This document shows positions 34,890-43,500 of a stretch of DNA of 52,761 bases, piece by piece. How positions within the stretch are numbered: position 1 is the stretch's first letter; the number at the start of each line of letters is the position of its first letter. Source of the DNA: Haliea alexandrii (GTDB lineage: Bacteria > Pseudomonadota > Gammaproteobacteria > Pseudomonadales > Halieaceae); NCBI RefSeq assembly GCF_003719295.1, contig NZ_RFLW01000002.1, positions 1-52,761 on the forward strand. The letters run 5' to 3'. Both the position numbers and the translations under genes were made by a program. A model generated the notes under the pieces. That model was not told where the DNA came from. It saw nothing but the letters and a program-made list of their open reading frames with translations, and did not search any database.

Positions 34890-35522
34890 TCAGGAAGCCG
34901 GGCCGAAAGCGTAGGCGCCGCCTTGCTCCAGCGCGCGGCGGTAGGCGGGCCGCGCATGAATGCGGTTGCGGAAAGCCGCCAGGTTGGGGAACGGGTCCAG
35001 TGTGTGCAGTAATGGCGCAACCTCGGCGACAAACGACATCTGCACATCGGCGCCGGAAAAGCTGTCCCCGACCAGCCAGCTGTTGCCTTCGAGCGCGCTG
35101 TCGATATAGCCCAGATGGCGATTCAGTTCATCGGTGATACGGGGCTGCAGCGCTGCGCCCTGATCGGGCAACCGTGAGGTGTACATGCGTAGCATGAGCG
35201 GCAGCATGGCGCTGCCTTCAACGTAGTGCAGCCATTGCAGATAGTCTTCGTGCGCAGCGCTGCCGGGGGCGGGCAGCAGGCGGCCGTTACCGTGCCGGCG
35301 CAGGATGTAGTCGATAATGGCGCCCGACTCCATGATTATCTGCTCGCCATCAGCAAGCAGGGGCGACTTGCCCAGCGGGTGCAGCGCTTCCAGGGCCGGC
35401 GGCGCGAGGTTGGTTTCCGGGTCGCGCGTGTAGTGCACAACCTTGTAGGGCAACTCCAGCTCTTCCAGCAGCCAGAGCACACGTTGTGAGCGGGAGTTGT
35501 TGAGGTGGTGAACGGTCAGCAT
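34890..35522 (-). CDS. Glutathione S-transferase
   Basis: The 210-residue protein has the thioredoxin-fold N-terminal domain with active Ser region (HHLNNSRSQRVLWLLEELELPYK), the cis-Pro (GKSPLLADGE) and the ESGAIIDYILRR block, and an all-helical C-terminal domain ending with NLAAFRNRIHARPAYRRALEQ. It belongs to the beta/theta-like group where Ser rather than Tyr helps the thiol. The ATG has ggag upstream (cggagcccgtt). It lies between an SDR and HAD gene on the same strand. Confidence 0.9.
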   Translation of the reverse strand: MLTVHHLNNSRSQRVLWLLEELELPYKVVHYTRDPETNLAPPALEALHPLGKSPLLADGEQIIMESGAIIDYILRRHGNGRLLPAPGSAAHEDYLQWLHYVEGSAMLPLMLRMYTSRLPDQGAALQPRITDELNRHLGYIDSALEGNSWLVGDSFSGADVQMSFVAEVAPLLHTLDPFPNLAAFRNRIHARPAYRRALEQGGAYAFGPAS

Positions 35523-35573
35523 AACGGGCTCCGTAAATGGTGCTGTGTGGCCAGGTCAGCGGCCTGGCACGGG

Positions 35574-36311
35574 TTACCAGTCGATGGGTTTGTTGTCCCA
35601 GTCGAGGTAGGCGAGGGTACCGTCGGCGCGGGCCTGGTCCATGGTGCTCAGCAAACGCTGTGCGACGAAGTCGGCGCTGAACAGCTTGTCTGTCGGTACT
35701 CGCGCCTGAAACGGCTGTGACAGGGGCGTGTCTGTGGTGCCGGGGTGAAAGGCGATCAGTTTGCTACCCGGCGCGCGCCGCGCCAGCTCCACCGCCGCGG
35801 TTTTCAGCAGCATGTTGAGCGCCGCCTTGGAGGCGCGATAACTGTACCACCCGCCCAGCTGGTTGTCGGTAATGCTGCCCACGCGGGCACTGAGTACCGC
35901 AATCCGGCAGTCCTGCTTGCGTGCCAGTTTGCCGGCGATGGCCTGCAGCCAAAGCAGTGGTGTGATGGCGTTCGCCTGCAGCACCGTCTGCATCCAGTCG
36001 GCATCCAACTGTTCCAGTGACTTCTCCGGTCCGTGCTCGGCATCGTGCAGGATGCCACTGCAGATCACCACGTGCGAAAGCTGCGGCACCTGCGGGGCAA
36101 TCTGCTCACCGGCGGCCTTGATGGCCGCGGCTGAGCCGTCACAGTGCAGCCAGCGCAAACCGGGCTGCTGCGCGAGCTCGGGCGGCGCTACTGTCGCGCG
36201 GCTGATGCCCAGCACGCTGTGAAATTGCTGTTCGTCGAGCAGGTGCCGTATTACCGCGCTGCCGATGCCGCCGCTGGCGCCGATGACCAGTGCCTGATTA
36301 TTACGGGGCAT
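35574..36311 (-). CDS. Short-chain dehydrogenase/reductase, C-factor-like
   Basis: The 245-residue protein has the nucleotide motif GASGGIGSAVIRHLL, the catalytic YxxxK as YSYRASKAALNML, and Ser upstream in VLSARVGS. The PG motif FHPGTTDTPLSQPF is like CsgA-type SDR enzymes, with a short C-terminus. Members include the C-signal protein of myxobacteria; biochemical substrates vary. It overlaps the HIT gene by 11 bp and precedes the GST gene by 51 bp. Confidence 0.9.
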   Translation of the reverse strand: MPRNNQALVIGASGGIGSAVIRHLLDEQQFHSVLGISRATVAPPELAQQPGLRWLHCDGSAAAIKAAGEQIAPQVPQLSHVVICSGILHDAEHGPEKSLEQLDADWMQTVLQANAITPLLWLQAIAGKLARKQDCRIAVLSARVGSITDNQLGGWYSYRASKAALNMLLKTAAVELARRAPGSKLIAFHPGTTDTPLSQPFQARVPTDKLFSADFVAQRLLSTMDQARADGTLAYLDWDNKPIDW

Positions 36312-36705
36312 GCGTCAAGGCCTCCCTGATGGCTGAGATTTCTGTGTCAGACCACGCGCCCGCGGCGGGCAGGTTGCCCCAGACGGGTTGTGGCCAGCAG
36401 GGGTCGTCGGGGCGACGCCCGACGATGTGCAGATGCAGTTGCGGCACAAGGTTGCCCAGCGCGCCAAAGTTCACTTTCGGGTAGGCATGCACCTGCTTCA
36501 GCCATTGGCCGATGCGCTGACAGTCCTGCATGACCAGAGCCAGGGCGTCGCCGGGCATATCCAGCAGGTCGGTGGCCTCGGTGTCGGGCACGACAATCAG
36601 CCAGTGCAGGCTGGCATTGCGTGACAACAGCAGGCGGCCAGAGGCAACTCCCCCGAGGTCGTGACAGTCCGCCTGCAGCTGCGGGTGCAGCTCAGGCATC
36701 GACAT
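36301..36705 (-). CDS. HIT-domain nucleotide hydrolase/transferase-like protein
   Basis: The 134-residue protein has the histidine-triad-like motif QLHLHIVGRR with preceding LVPQ, plus the conserved LLSRNASLHWLIVVPDTEATDLLDMP start. Only HxH then I is seen, so the third position of the triad is changed, as often in the diverged bacterial group. ATGs occur at 36705 and 36699. Its start overlaps the ACAD 3' end by 14 bp and its end overlaps the SDR start by 11 bp. Function likely nucleotide phosphate hydrolysis, but untested. Confidence 0.84.
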   Translation of the reverse strand: MSMPELHPQLQADCHDLGGVASGRLLLSRNASLHWLIVVPDTEATDLLDMPGDALALVMQDCQRIGQWLKQVHAYPKVNFGALGNLVPQLHLHIVGRRPDDPCWPQPVWGNLPAAGAWSDTEISAIREALTHAP

Positions 36706-37915
36706 AGCGCTTGATCACCATTTTCCCCAGTGCCATCTGGTGCACCTGGTCCGGGCCATCGGCCTGTCGGCACCAGCGTGCATAATTGAAGGCGTCTGCC
36801 ATGCAGTAGTCCTCTGTGAGACCGCCGGCGCCGTGAATCTGCATGCAGCGGTCGATCACGTTCTGCATCAGCAGAGGCACCGTGCTTTTCGCCGCGGCGA
36901 TGTAGTCGAGCGCGCCCTGTGGGGTCAGCTCATCCATCTTGGCGCAGGTTTTCAGCAACAGCAGACGGCCCATCTCGATCTCGGAAAAACAGCGCGAAAG
37001 ATCCTCCCGCACCGATTGATGCTGGCTCAGTTTGCGCCCGAAGGTGGTACGGCTTTCGGCACGCGCGCAGGCGAGTTCCAGCGAGCGTTGCGCGGCACCG
37101 ATCAAGCGCATGCAGTGGTGAATGCGGCCCGGCCCGAGGCGCCCTTGGGCAATTTCAAAGCCGCGCCCCGGGCCGAGCAACATGTTCTCTGCGGGTACCC
37201 GTACGTTCTCAAACAGCACCTCGGCGTGGCCCAGCGGCGCATCGTCGTAGCCCAGTGTGGTCAGCGGTCGCACCAGGGTGACACCGGCGGTGTCCCGCGG
37301 CACCAGTATCTGGCTTTGCTGCAGGTGACGATTGGGGTTCTCGGGGTCTGACTTGCCCATGACGATGAAAATTTGCGTGCGCTCATACATGGCGCTGGTA
37401 ATAAACCATTTGCGGCCGTTCAGCACCCAGTCGTCACCGTCCCGCTCAATGCGCAGTTCCACGTTGGTGGCATCGGAGGAGGCGACCTGGGGTTCGGTCA
37501 TGGCGTAGGAGGAACGTATCTCGCCGGCCAACAGGGGACGCAGCCAGCGCTCCTGCTGCTCCGGGCTGCCGTAGCGCATCAATACTTCCATATTCCCGGT
37601 ATCCGGCGCATTGCAGTTGAACACCTCTGGTGACCAGAGCACACGACCCATGATTTCCGCCAGGGGGGCGTAGTCGAAGTTACTGAAACCATCGTGATCG
37701 CAGAATTCCGCCTCGTGAGGCGAGATAAACAGATTCCAGAGCCCGGCGGCCTTGGCCTTGACCTTCAGTTCATCCATCACGGGCAAGGCGGCAAAGCGTG
37801 AAGGGGAGGCATGCAGCTCGGCGGCGTAGCGCTGCTCGTTAGGGTAGATATGTTCGTCCATGAAGGCCTCCAGCTGTTCCTGGTAGGCGTTGGATTGCGC
37901 GCTGAAACTGTACAT
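36692..37915 (-). CDS. Acyl-CoA dehydrogenase, ACAD10/11-like
   Basis: The 407-residue protein shows SSYAMTEPQVASSDATNV (FAD binding and catalytic-loop motif), the substrate-binding GRGFEIAQGRLGPGRIHHCMRLIGAAQRS, RTTFGRKLSQHQSV, and QIHGAGGLTEDYCMADAFNYAR at the end. This C-terminal region is that of the ACAD10/ACAD11-type enzymes, which act on long or branched acyl-CoA. The ATG at 37915 has ggag six bases before it; starts further up (37927, 38017) lie in poor sequence. It leads the minus-strand ACAD-HIT-SDR-GST unit. Confidence 0.9.
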   Translation of the reverse strand: MYSFSAQSNAYQEQLEAFMDEHIYPNEQRYAAELHASPSRFAALPVMDELKVKAKAAGLWNLFISPHEAEFCDHDGFSNFDYAPLAEIMGRVLWSPEVFNCNAPDTGNMEVLMRYGSPEQQERWLRPLLAGEIRSSYAMTEPQVASSDATNVELRIERDGDDWVLNGRKWFITSAMYERTQIFIVMGKSDPENPNRHLQQSQILVPRDTAGVTLVRPLTTLGYDDAPLGHAEVLFENVRVPAENMLLGPGRGFEIAQGRLGPGRIHHCMRLIGAAQRSLELACARAESRTTFGRKLSQHQSVREDLSRCFSEIEMGRLLLLKTCAKMDELTPQGALDYIAAAKSTVPLLMQNVIDRCMQIHGAGGLTEDYCMADAFNYARWCRQADGPDQVHQMALGKMVIKRYVDA

Positions 37916-38191
37916 GTGGGTCTCCATGCGATTGGCAAAGCGCTCAAGTGTAGCGCTCCCCCCCGGTTTCGCAACCGTATTTGCCCTCATTGGACCCCGC
38001 CGGCACGGCGCGTTCAAGTCAGTGACGGAAGGTCTTGCCCCGGTCGATGGAGTCGGTTTACCGTGGCGCTCGCCAGGCGCGTCAGGCGCGCGTTTGCGCC
38101 TGTCGGGGCCAGGTGTTTTCCTGCGTCAGCCCGCGGCTTTGTCCGGGAATGCGTTATGCTTTGGCAGATCAATGTTTTGGGGTTGCGCGGT

Positions 38192-38854
38192 ATGCACGGT
38201 CGATTGAAGGTTCTCGGTGGCCTGGCAGCAGGGTTGTCGCTGATGGCGAGTAGCGCCGTTGCAGGAGAACGGCAGGTACGCCTAACCGGCAGTGACGGTA
38301 ACCCGGTACCGTTTGCGGTGTTGACCGTGCCCGGCGCGGAGGCTGCGCAGCCCGCGCCACAGGCGGGTGCAACGGTAGACCAGCGCGAGCGTCGCTTCGA
38401 CCCACTGGTGACCACCATTAGCCCCGGTTCCGAGGTAACGTTTCCCAACAGCGATGACACGCGCCATCATGTGTACTCGTTTTCGGCGGGTAACGCGTTT
38501 GAACTCAAGCTGTTTCGTGCCAACGACGCGCCGCCCGTCGCGTTCAATACGCCCGGTGTGGTGACATTGGGCTGTAACATCCACGACAGCATGAAGGCCT
38601 ACCTGTACGTCAGCGAGAACCCGAGTGCGGTGGTGTCCGACGCGCGCGGCGTTGCCAACCTGCGTTGGGGGGGGCGCGCCACTGAGCTAGAGGTATGGCA
38701 TCCGCAGCTGGCGGCGCCGTTGCGATTTCCACTACCGGAGACCGATGGCGAGCTGGCCCTTGATCTGCCGCTGACCTGGCAGGATCCGCAGGGAAGCAAG
38801 ACAGATTCCGAGCTCGAAAACATGCTGAAACGTTTCACCCGCGATGCGAGTTAG
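38192..38854 (+). CDS. Periplasmic cupredoxin (methylamine utilisation-like protein)
   Basis: The 220-residue product has a signal peptide (LGGLAAGLSLMASSAVA) and a plastocyanin/azurin-like domain. All type-1 copper ligands can be seen: His92 or His93 in DDTRHHVYSF, Cys128 and His131 in LGCNIHDSM, Met134. The family (PF13473/methylamine utilisation) carries electrons, but its partner is often unknown. The frame is open further upstream; I chose ATG 38192 because the signal peptide starts there. It overlaps the EAL gene by 11 bp, so expression is linked to c-di-GMP signalling. It is divergent from the ACAD gene. Confidence 0.85.
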   Translation: MHGRLKVLGGLAAGLSLMASSAVAGERQVRLTGSDGNPVPFAVLTVPGAEAAQPAPQAGATVDQRERRFDPLVTTISPGSEVTFPNSDDTRHHVYSFSAGNAFELKLFRANDAPPVAFNTPGVVTLGCNIHDSMKAYLYVSENPSAVVSDARGVANLRWGGRATELEVWHPQLAAPLRFPLPETDGELALDLPLTWQDPQGSKTDSELENMLKRFTRDAS

Positions 38855-41198
38855 CTTTCGCAACAAGCTACTGTTGTTTATCGGTGGTCTGCTGGCGGTC
38901 ACGCTGGCGAGTAGCCTGCTCGCCGTGTTGCGGGCGTCCAATACCGCGGTTGAGACGATCGTGCGGGACGAACTGGAAGTGGTGGAGCGTGTATTTCGCT
39001 CACTGCTCGAAGTCGACCGTGAACAGCTGCGCAGTCGCGCCCAGGTGCTGGCAGGCGACTTCGCGTTCAAACGCGCCATCGCCACCGGTGAGCAGGCCAC
39101 CATGCTCAGCGTGCTGGCGAACCACGGCGAGCGTATCGCGGCGGATTTCGTGGTCATGCTCTCGCGTGATGGCGATATCCTGCTCAGCACGCACGAGCTC
39201 GAGCGCCTGCCGGACAGCGCAGCCAGCGCACTGCGCAGTGAACAAGCGAGCGGCACGGCAATACTCGCCCTGTTCAACGAGCAACCCTTCCAGCTGGTGC
39301 TGGTGCCGGTGTTTGCACCGGACCTGATGGGATGGGTGGGTCTGGGAACAGCGGTGGACGACTCTATGCTGGAAGACCTGCGGGCCCTCACCAACGCCGA
39401 GATTACCCTGCTGGCGCAGAGCGGTACCCAGGCCCGCCGTGTGTTGCACTCCACGCTGCCTCCGGCCCTGAGCGCGGGTCTGCACGCCGGTGCGCACTCC
39501 GGGGAGGCCGAAAAGGGCGCAGTCGCCACACGGGCTGATGGCCGCTGGGTGACCCGCGAGGTGCTGTTGCTGGACGAAGAGGGGCAGCGCCTGTCGGCCT
39601 TGCTCTCGCAATCATTGCAGCAGGCGCTGCAGAGTTACCGACCTTTGCGTCAGCAAATGATTCTGATTGGGTTGGTTGCCCTGCTGCTCGCGGTTCTCAC
39701 GGCACTGGTGATAGCGCGCGGTGTAACCCAGCCCATCTACGCGCTGGTGCGCGCTGCCCGGCGCATTGCCGACGGCAACTACACGCACCGCATCGACCTG
39801 AAATCCGGGGCGGAATTCGGTACGCTTGCCGATACCCTGAACCTGATGCAGGACACGGTATCCGAGCGTGAGGCGCGCATTCGCTATCAGGCGCAGCACG
39901 ACACGCTGACGCGTCTGCCCAACCGCATCCACATTACCGGCACCTTCAACAACCGTATGGCGGAGCCAACAGCCGCGGCAAACTATGCAATGGCCCTGCT
40001 GGAGCTGGGTAACCTGCGCGAGTTGACCGACCTCTACGGCAGCGACTTCAGTGACCAGGCCCTGCAGGCTGTGGCGGGCCGGGTGACAGACAGCCTGCGC
40101 CGGGGTGACATGGCCGCTCGCGTCGCGGACTCGCAGATCCTGCTGTTTTTCGATGCGCTGACCCGCGCCGACGTCGACGTGGTGCTGAGCAAGCTGCGCG
40201 CCGATTTTGCCGCGCCGTTGTCGATAGAGGGTATTCCCGTGCGCATCGAGCCGCTGCTGGGATTCGTGTTTGCCCCGCAACACGGGCAGGGCTTTGAGGA
40301 GCTACTGCGCCGCGCCCAGATTGCGCTCGGTAACGCGCGCTCAACCAAACATGGCTACTCGTTCTATGAAATCGGCCAGGATGAAAATCACCTGCGCCAG
40401 ATCACACTGGCACATCGTCTGCAGGCGGCGGTGGAAGCAGAGAGCTTCCGCATGGTCTATCAGCCCAAGTACGATCTTGCGGACCACAGGGTGCTGGAAG
40501 TTGAGGCGCTCATGCGCTGGAATGATTCGGAGCTGGGAGAGGTGTACCCGGATGAGTTCATCCCGGTGGCAGAGCAAACCGGCATCATTACAGACATCAG
40601 CATGATCGTGCTGCGCCTGGTATTGCGCCAGCTGCAGGACTGGGAGCGCGCGGGGCTCGAAGTGACCGTGTGTATCAATCTGTCGGGGGCGGACATACTG
40701 CAGCTCGATTTCGTGCGTCACGCCATCGACCTGTTGGCAAGCGCCGGCCTGGACAGCAGTGCCGTCGTGTTCGAGATTACCGAAACCATGATGATGGCCG
40801 ATATGGACCTCGCGCTGGCGAACATTCGGGAGTTCGAAAAAGTGGGTATCCGACTGGCCATCGATGACTTCGGTACCGGGTTCTCCTCCCTTGCACAGCT
40901 GAAAATACTGCCGGTACAGGAGCTGAAGATCGACAAGAGCCTGGTGCTGCAGCTTGACCAGGACGCGGACGACCAGCAGATCGTGCGCTCGACGATCGAG
41001 ATGGCACACTACCTGGGGCTCAAGGTGGTCGCGGAGGGTGTGGAGAATATCGCGTCCCTGCGCCTGCTGCAGGCGATGGGTTGCGACGCCGTGCAGGGCT
41101 ACTACATTGCCCGCCCGATGCCGGCGCCCGAGCTCGCGGCGTGGCTGGACGACCTGCCGCCTCCCGTACTTGCCATCGCGGGTCACTCCCATGCGTAA
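38844..41198 (+). CDS. Membrane-bound c-di-GMP phosphodiesterase: double-CACHE-like, HAMP, degenerate GGDEF, EAL
   Basis: The 784-residue protein has one helix near the start, a periplasmic sensory domain (~30-265), a second helix (MILIGLVALLLAVLTALVIA), a HAMP segment, a GGDEF-fold domain and an EAL domain. In the GGDEF domain the signature is replaced by VADSQ (ARVADSQILLFF), so cyclase activity is not expected. The EAL motif is intact (EVEALMRW), with NLSGADIL, FEITE, DDFGTGFSSLAQL and VAEGVEN, as needed for metal binding and hydrolysis. The start lies inside the cupredoxin gene (11 bp overlap) and the end overlaps the DUF3034 start by 8 bp. Signal likely periplasmic and redox-linked (inference). 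Confidence 0.92.
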   Translation: MRVSFRNKLLLFIGGLLAVTLASSLLAVLRASNTAVETIVRDELEVVERVFRSLLEVDREQLRSRAQVLAGDFAFKRAIATGEQATMLSVLANHGERIAADFVVMLSRDGDILLSTHELERLPDSAASALRSEQASGTAILALFNEQPFQLVLVPVFAPDLMGWVGLGTAVDDSMLEDLRALTNAEITLLAQSGTQARRVLHSTLPPALSAGLHAGAHSGEAEKGAVATRADGRWVTREVLLLDEEGQRLSALLSQSLQQALQSYRPLRQQMILIGLVALLLAVLTALVIARGVTQPIYALVRAARRIADGNYTHRIDLKSGAEFGTLADTLNLMQDTVSEREARIRYQAQHDTLTRLPNRIHITGTFNNRMAEPTAAANYAMALLELGNLRELTDLYGSDFSDQALQAVAGRVTDSLRRGDMAARVADSQILLFFDALTRADVDVVLSKLRADFAAPLSIEGIPVRIEPLLGFVFAPQHGQGFEELLRRAQIALGNARSTKHGYSFYEIGQDENHLRQITLAHRLQAAVEAESFRMVYQPKYDLADHRVLEVEALMRWNDSELGEVYPDEFIPVAEQTGIITDISMIVLRLVLRQLQDWERAGLEVTVCINLSGADILQLDFVRHAIDLLASAGLDSSAVVFEITETMMMADMDLALANIREFEKVGIRLAIDDFGTGFSSLAQLKILPVQELKIDKSLVLQLDQDADDQQIVRSTIEMAHYLGLKVVAEGVENIASLRLLQAMGCDAVQGYYIARPMPAPELAAWLDDLPPPVLAIAGHSHA

Positions 41199-42015
41199 CT
41201 GGCAGGCACGCCTCGCTGTACTGGCACTTTTCATGCCCTTGATGGTACAGGCTGACAGTCGGCTGCTGGCCACCGGCGGTGCCAGTAGCATTGAAGGCCA
41301 GGCTGGCGGAGGCATTGCCCCCTGGGCCGTGATCAGTGGTTACGGCGACGTTGGCGAGTGGGGCGGTGCCCTGGCGCTGGGCAGGGTGAGTGTGGACGAC
41401 TTCCAGCTTGATGTGCAGAGCGTCAGCGTAGGCCTGGAGAACACGCTCGAGTTCAGCGTGAGCCGGCAGGACCTTGAGGTGGCACCCTTGGGCCTGAATA
41501 TCCGTCAGGACGTGTTCGGGGCGAAAGCGCGTCTGGCTGGCGACCTCATTTACGGCGCACTGCCGCAGCTTACCGCGGGCCTGCAGTACAAGCGCAACCG
41601 CGACATGGGCGTGCCCCTGGCCTTGGGTGCGGCACGTGACAGTGGCACAGACCTTTACCTTGCGGCGGGCAAACTCTGGCTCAACGGCGTATTGGGTCGC
41701 AACGTGTTTGCCAACGGCACACTGCGCTGGACCGCCGCGCACCAGACGGGGCTGCTCGGGTTCGATGAACAGCGCGAACTGGTCGCGGAGGGCAGTGTGG
41801 GTGTGTTCCTTAACCGGCATTGGGTGATCGGTGCGGAATACCGGCAGAAGCCCGACCAGCTGCAGAGTGTTACCGAGGATGACTGGGCCGATATGTTTGT
41901 CGGCTGGTTTCCCAACAAGCGCTTCGCTGCGGTGCTGGCGTGGACGGAGCTGGGTGATATCGCCGGGCTTGCAAGCCAGAGCGGTTGGTACCTGTCGCTA
42001 CAGTTGAGTCAATAG
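41191..42015 (+). CDS. DUF3034 outer-membrane-like protein
   Basis: The 274-residue product has a signal peptide (LAVLALFMPLMVQA) and the DUF3034 start DSRLLATGGASSIEGQAGGGIAPWAVISGYG. Repeated beta strands with alternating hydrophobic residues and a terminal SGWYLSLQLSQ suggest a small barrel. The start ATG at 41191 overlaps the EAL stop (8 bp), marking coupling. The function of DUF3034 is not known. Longer reading upstream into the EAL gene is not used, as the signal peptide fixes the start. Confidence 0.87.
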   Translation: MRNWQARLAVLALFMPLMVQADSRLLATGGASSIEGQAGGGIAPWAVISGYGDVGEWGGALALGRVSVDDFQLDVQSVSVGLENTLEFSVSRQDLEVAPLGLNIRQDVFGAKARLAGDLIYGALPQLTAGLQYKRNRDMGVPLALGAARDSGTDLYLAAGKLWLNGVLGRNVFANGTLRWTAAHQTGLLGFDEQRELVAEGSVGVFLNRHWVIGAEYRQKPDQLQSVTEDDWADMFVGWFPNKRFAAVLAWTELGDIAGLASQSGWYLSLQLSQ

Positions 42016-42024
42016 GTGTTCGTC

Positions 42025-42453
42025 ATGCCGCGTTTCTTGTATCTCTGGTTGTGGCTCACATTACTGGTGACCGGGTGTACGGGTCAGCCGGAGCGAGGCG
42101 ACTCGCTGTATGCGCAGCTCGGCGGTGAGGCAGGTGTCGACCGCATCGTTGCCGGTTTGCTTTGGGAGATTGCCGAGGACGCCGAGACGCGCGCGCTGTT
42201 TGTCGATACTGACATCAAACGCTTTCGCGACAAGCTCGCGGAGCAGCTGTGTGCCGTCACCGATGGCCCCTGTGTGTACACCGGGGACAGCATGCGGGAA
42301 ACCCACCGCCATCTGCAGGTTACCTCCGCGCAGTTCAACCGCCTCGTGAGTAGCCTTATTCGCGTTATGGAGCAGGAGCAGATAGCGGTGGGTGCGCAGA
42401 ACGCCCTGCTGCAGAGACTGGCTGCGATGCACGGTGATATTGTTGCCGAGTGA
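42025..42453 (+). CDS. Lipoprotein group-1 truncated hemoglobin
   Basis: About 142 residues. The N-terminus MPRFLYLWLWLTLLVTGC is a lipoprotein signal with Cys18. The mature part is a truncated hemoglobin: DSLYAQLGGEAGVDRIVAGLL, FVDTDIKRFRDKLAEQLCAVTDGPCVYTG and proximal His94 in SMRETHRHLQVTSAQFNRLV. A membrane-attached form outside the cytoplasm is unusual for globins. It follows DUF3034 with 9 bp between stop and the ATG at 42025 (a GTG at 42016 is an alternative). Heme binding of oxygen or NO would suit a sensory or detoxifying role beside the cupredoxin and EAL proteins. Confidence 0.88.
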   Translation: MPRFLYLWLWLTLLVTGCTGQPERGDSLYAQLGGEAGVDRIVAGLLWEIAEDAETRALFVDTDIKRFRDKLAEQLCAVTDGPCVYTGDSMRETHRHLQVTSAQFNRLVSSLIRVMEQEQIAVGAQNALLQRLAAMHGDIVAE

Positions 42454-42564
42454 GCGCAGGCCTCATGCCGCATCGTTGCATAGCTTTACTCTGTAGCGCT
42501 AGCTGTGTAGTCTCAAGGGGTCCTGTGCGGACGCGACAACACAACCAAATTAAGGGGTGAGTGT

Positions 42565-42990
42565 ATGAAAATACAAAAAGTAGCGGGTGCCGTACTGGCA
42601 ACGATGATGGTTTTTGGCCTTTCTGCCTGCAGCAAGGAAGACGCGGAGAGCGTTAGCGAGTCTGCTTCCAACGCCATGAGCACGGTAGCGGACAAAGCTG
42701 AAGAGGCGGGTAGCGCAGTAGCTGATGCCACCGGCAATGCCATGGACGCTGCTGGCGATGCCATGGACGACGCTGCAGATGCAACGGGCGATGCAATGGA
42801 TGACGCCGGCGACGCAATCGACGACGCCATGCACGATGGCGAGCAAATGGGCGAAGACGCCATGCACGAGGCGGGTCAAGCCGCTGAAGACATGCAGCAT
42901 GAAGCAGGCCAGGCCATGGACGATGCCAAGGAAAAGGCGGGTGAGATGGCAGACGAGGCCGACAAGGCTGTTCAGGACGCCATGAAGTAG
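42565..42990 (+). CDS. Ala/Asp-rich repetitive lipoprotein
   Basis: The 141-residue product has the lipobox LSAC (Cys22) after MKIQKVAGAVLATMMVFG. The mature chain is nearly all low-complexity helix made of Ala, Asp, Met, Glu and Gly with units such as GNAMDAAGDAMDDAAD, GDAMDDAGDAIDDAM and GEQMGEDAMHEAGQ, spaced about 11 residues. The pattern resembles LEA-like or entericidin/YtxH-like stress proteins and could lie along the outer-membrane surface as an amphipathic helix. Start has ggggtgag upstream. It may have its own promoter (112 bp after the globin gene). Confidence 0.84.
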   Translation: MKIQKVAGAVLATMMVFGLSACSKEDAESVSESASNAMSTVADKAEEAGSAVADATGNAMDAAGDAMDDAADATGDAMDDAGDAIDDAMHDGEQMGEDAMHEAGQAAEDMQHEAGQAMDDAKEKAGEMADEADKAVQDAMK

Positions 42991-43088
42991 CTGTAACGAG
43001 AGCGACCCTCTGCGGCGTCGGCCACATATGGTCGGCTCGCGCGGCGGGTTGCTCTGCTTTTCCTGCCTGCGGATGCCCGGAGACGACC

Positions 43089-43499
43089 ATGCTCGTTCGT
43101 TCGATTTGTGTATCAAGTGCGCTGTGCATGTTGCTTGCTGCACCCGTATCCTGGGGCGACAAGACCACCGCCGAGAGCGGTTGGCTACAACTGGTTAAAG
43201 GCCACCTGGACGCCGAATCCGGCATCAGTGTGGATAGCGTGGAGCCCGGGACTGAGCCCGGCGAGCGCAAGGTCACCCTGATTATTCCCAAAGCCCACGC
43301 GGCATTCGAGCCGGGTGCACTGGAAGAGGTGCGAGTGGTTGGCCGCCGTCCTGAGCCGGTCGATATATTGCCCGACTTTCGCTACGAGTGGGTGGCGGAC
43401 TACGACAACGATAATTACGGCCTCATCATTCACCTGAAAGACGACGGTAGCCTGCCGCTGCGTTTGTATATGGAATCCGCTACCGGCTTCATTCGCTGA
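43089..43499 (+). CDS. Secreted hypothetical protein
   Basis: The 136-residue product has a signal peptide (ICVSSALCMLLAAPVSWG) cut before DKTTAE. The mature part is acidic and beta-rich with a VGRRPEPVD block and ends YMESATGFIR. I do not recognise the family. The ATG at 43089 has ggag before it. It is followed after one base by the GTG of the FAD oxidase gene, implying co-transcription or coupling. Confidence 0.78.
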   Translation: MLVRSICVSSALCMLLAAPVSWGDKTTAESGWLQLVKGHLDAESGISVDSVEPGTEPGERKVTLIIPKAHAAFEPGALEEVRVVGRRPEPVDILPDFRYEWVADYDNDNYGLIIHLKDDGSLPLRLYMESATGFIR

Positions 43500-43500
43500 G

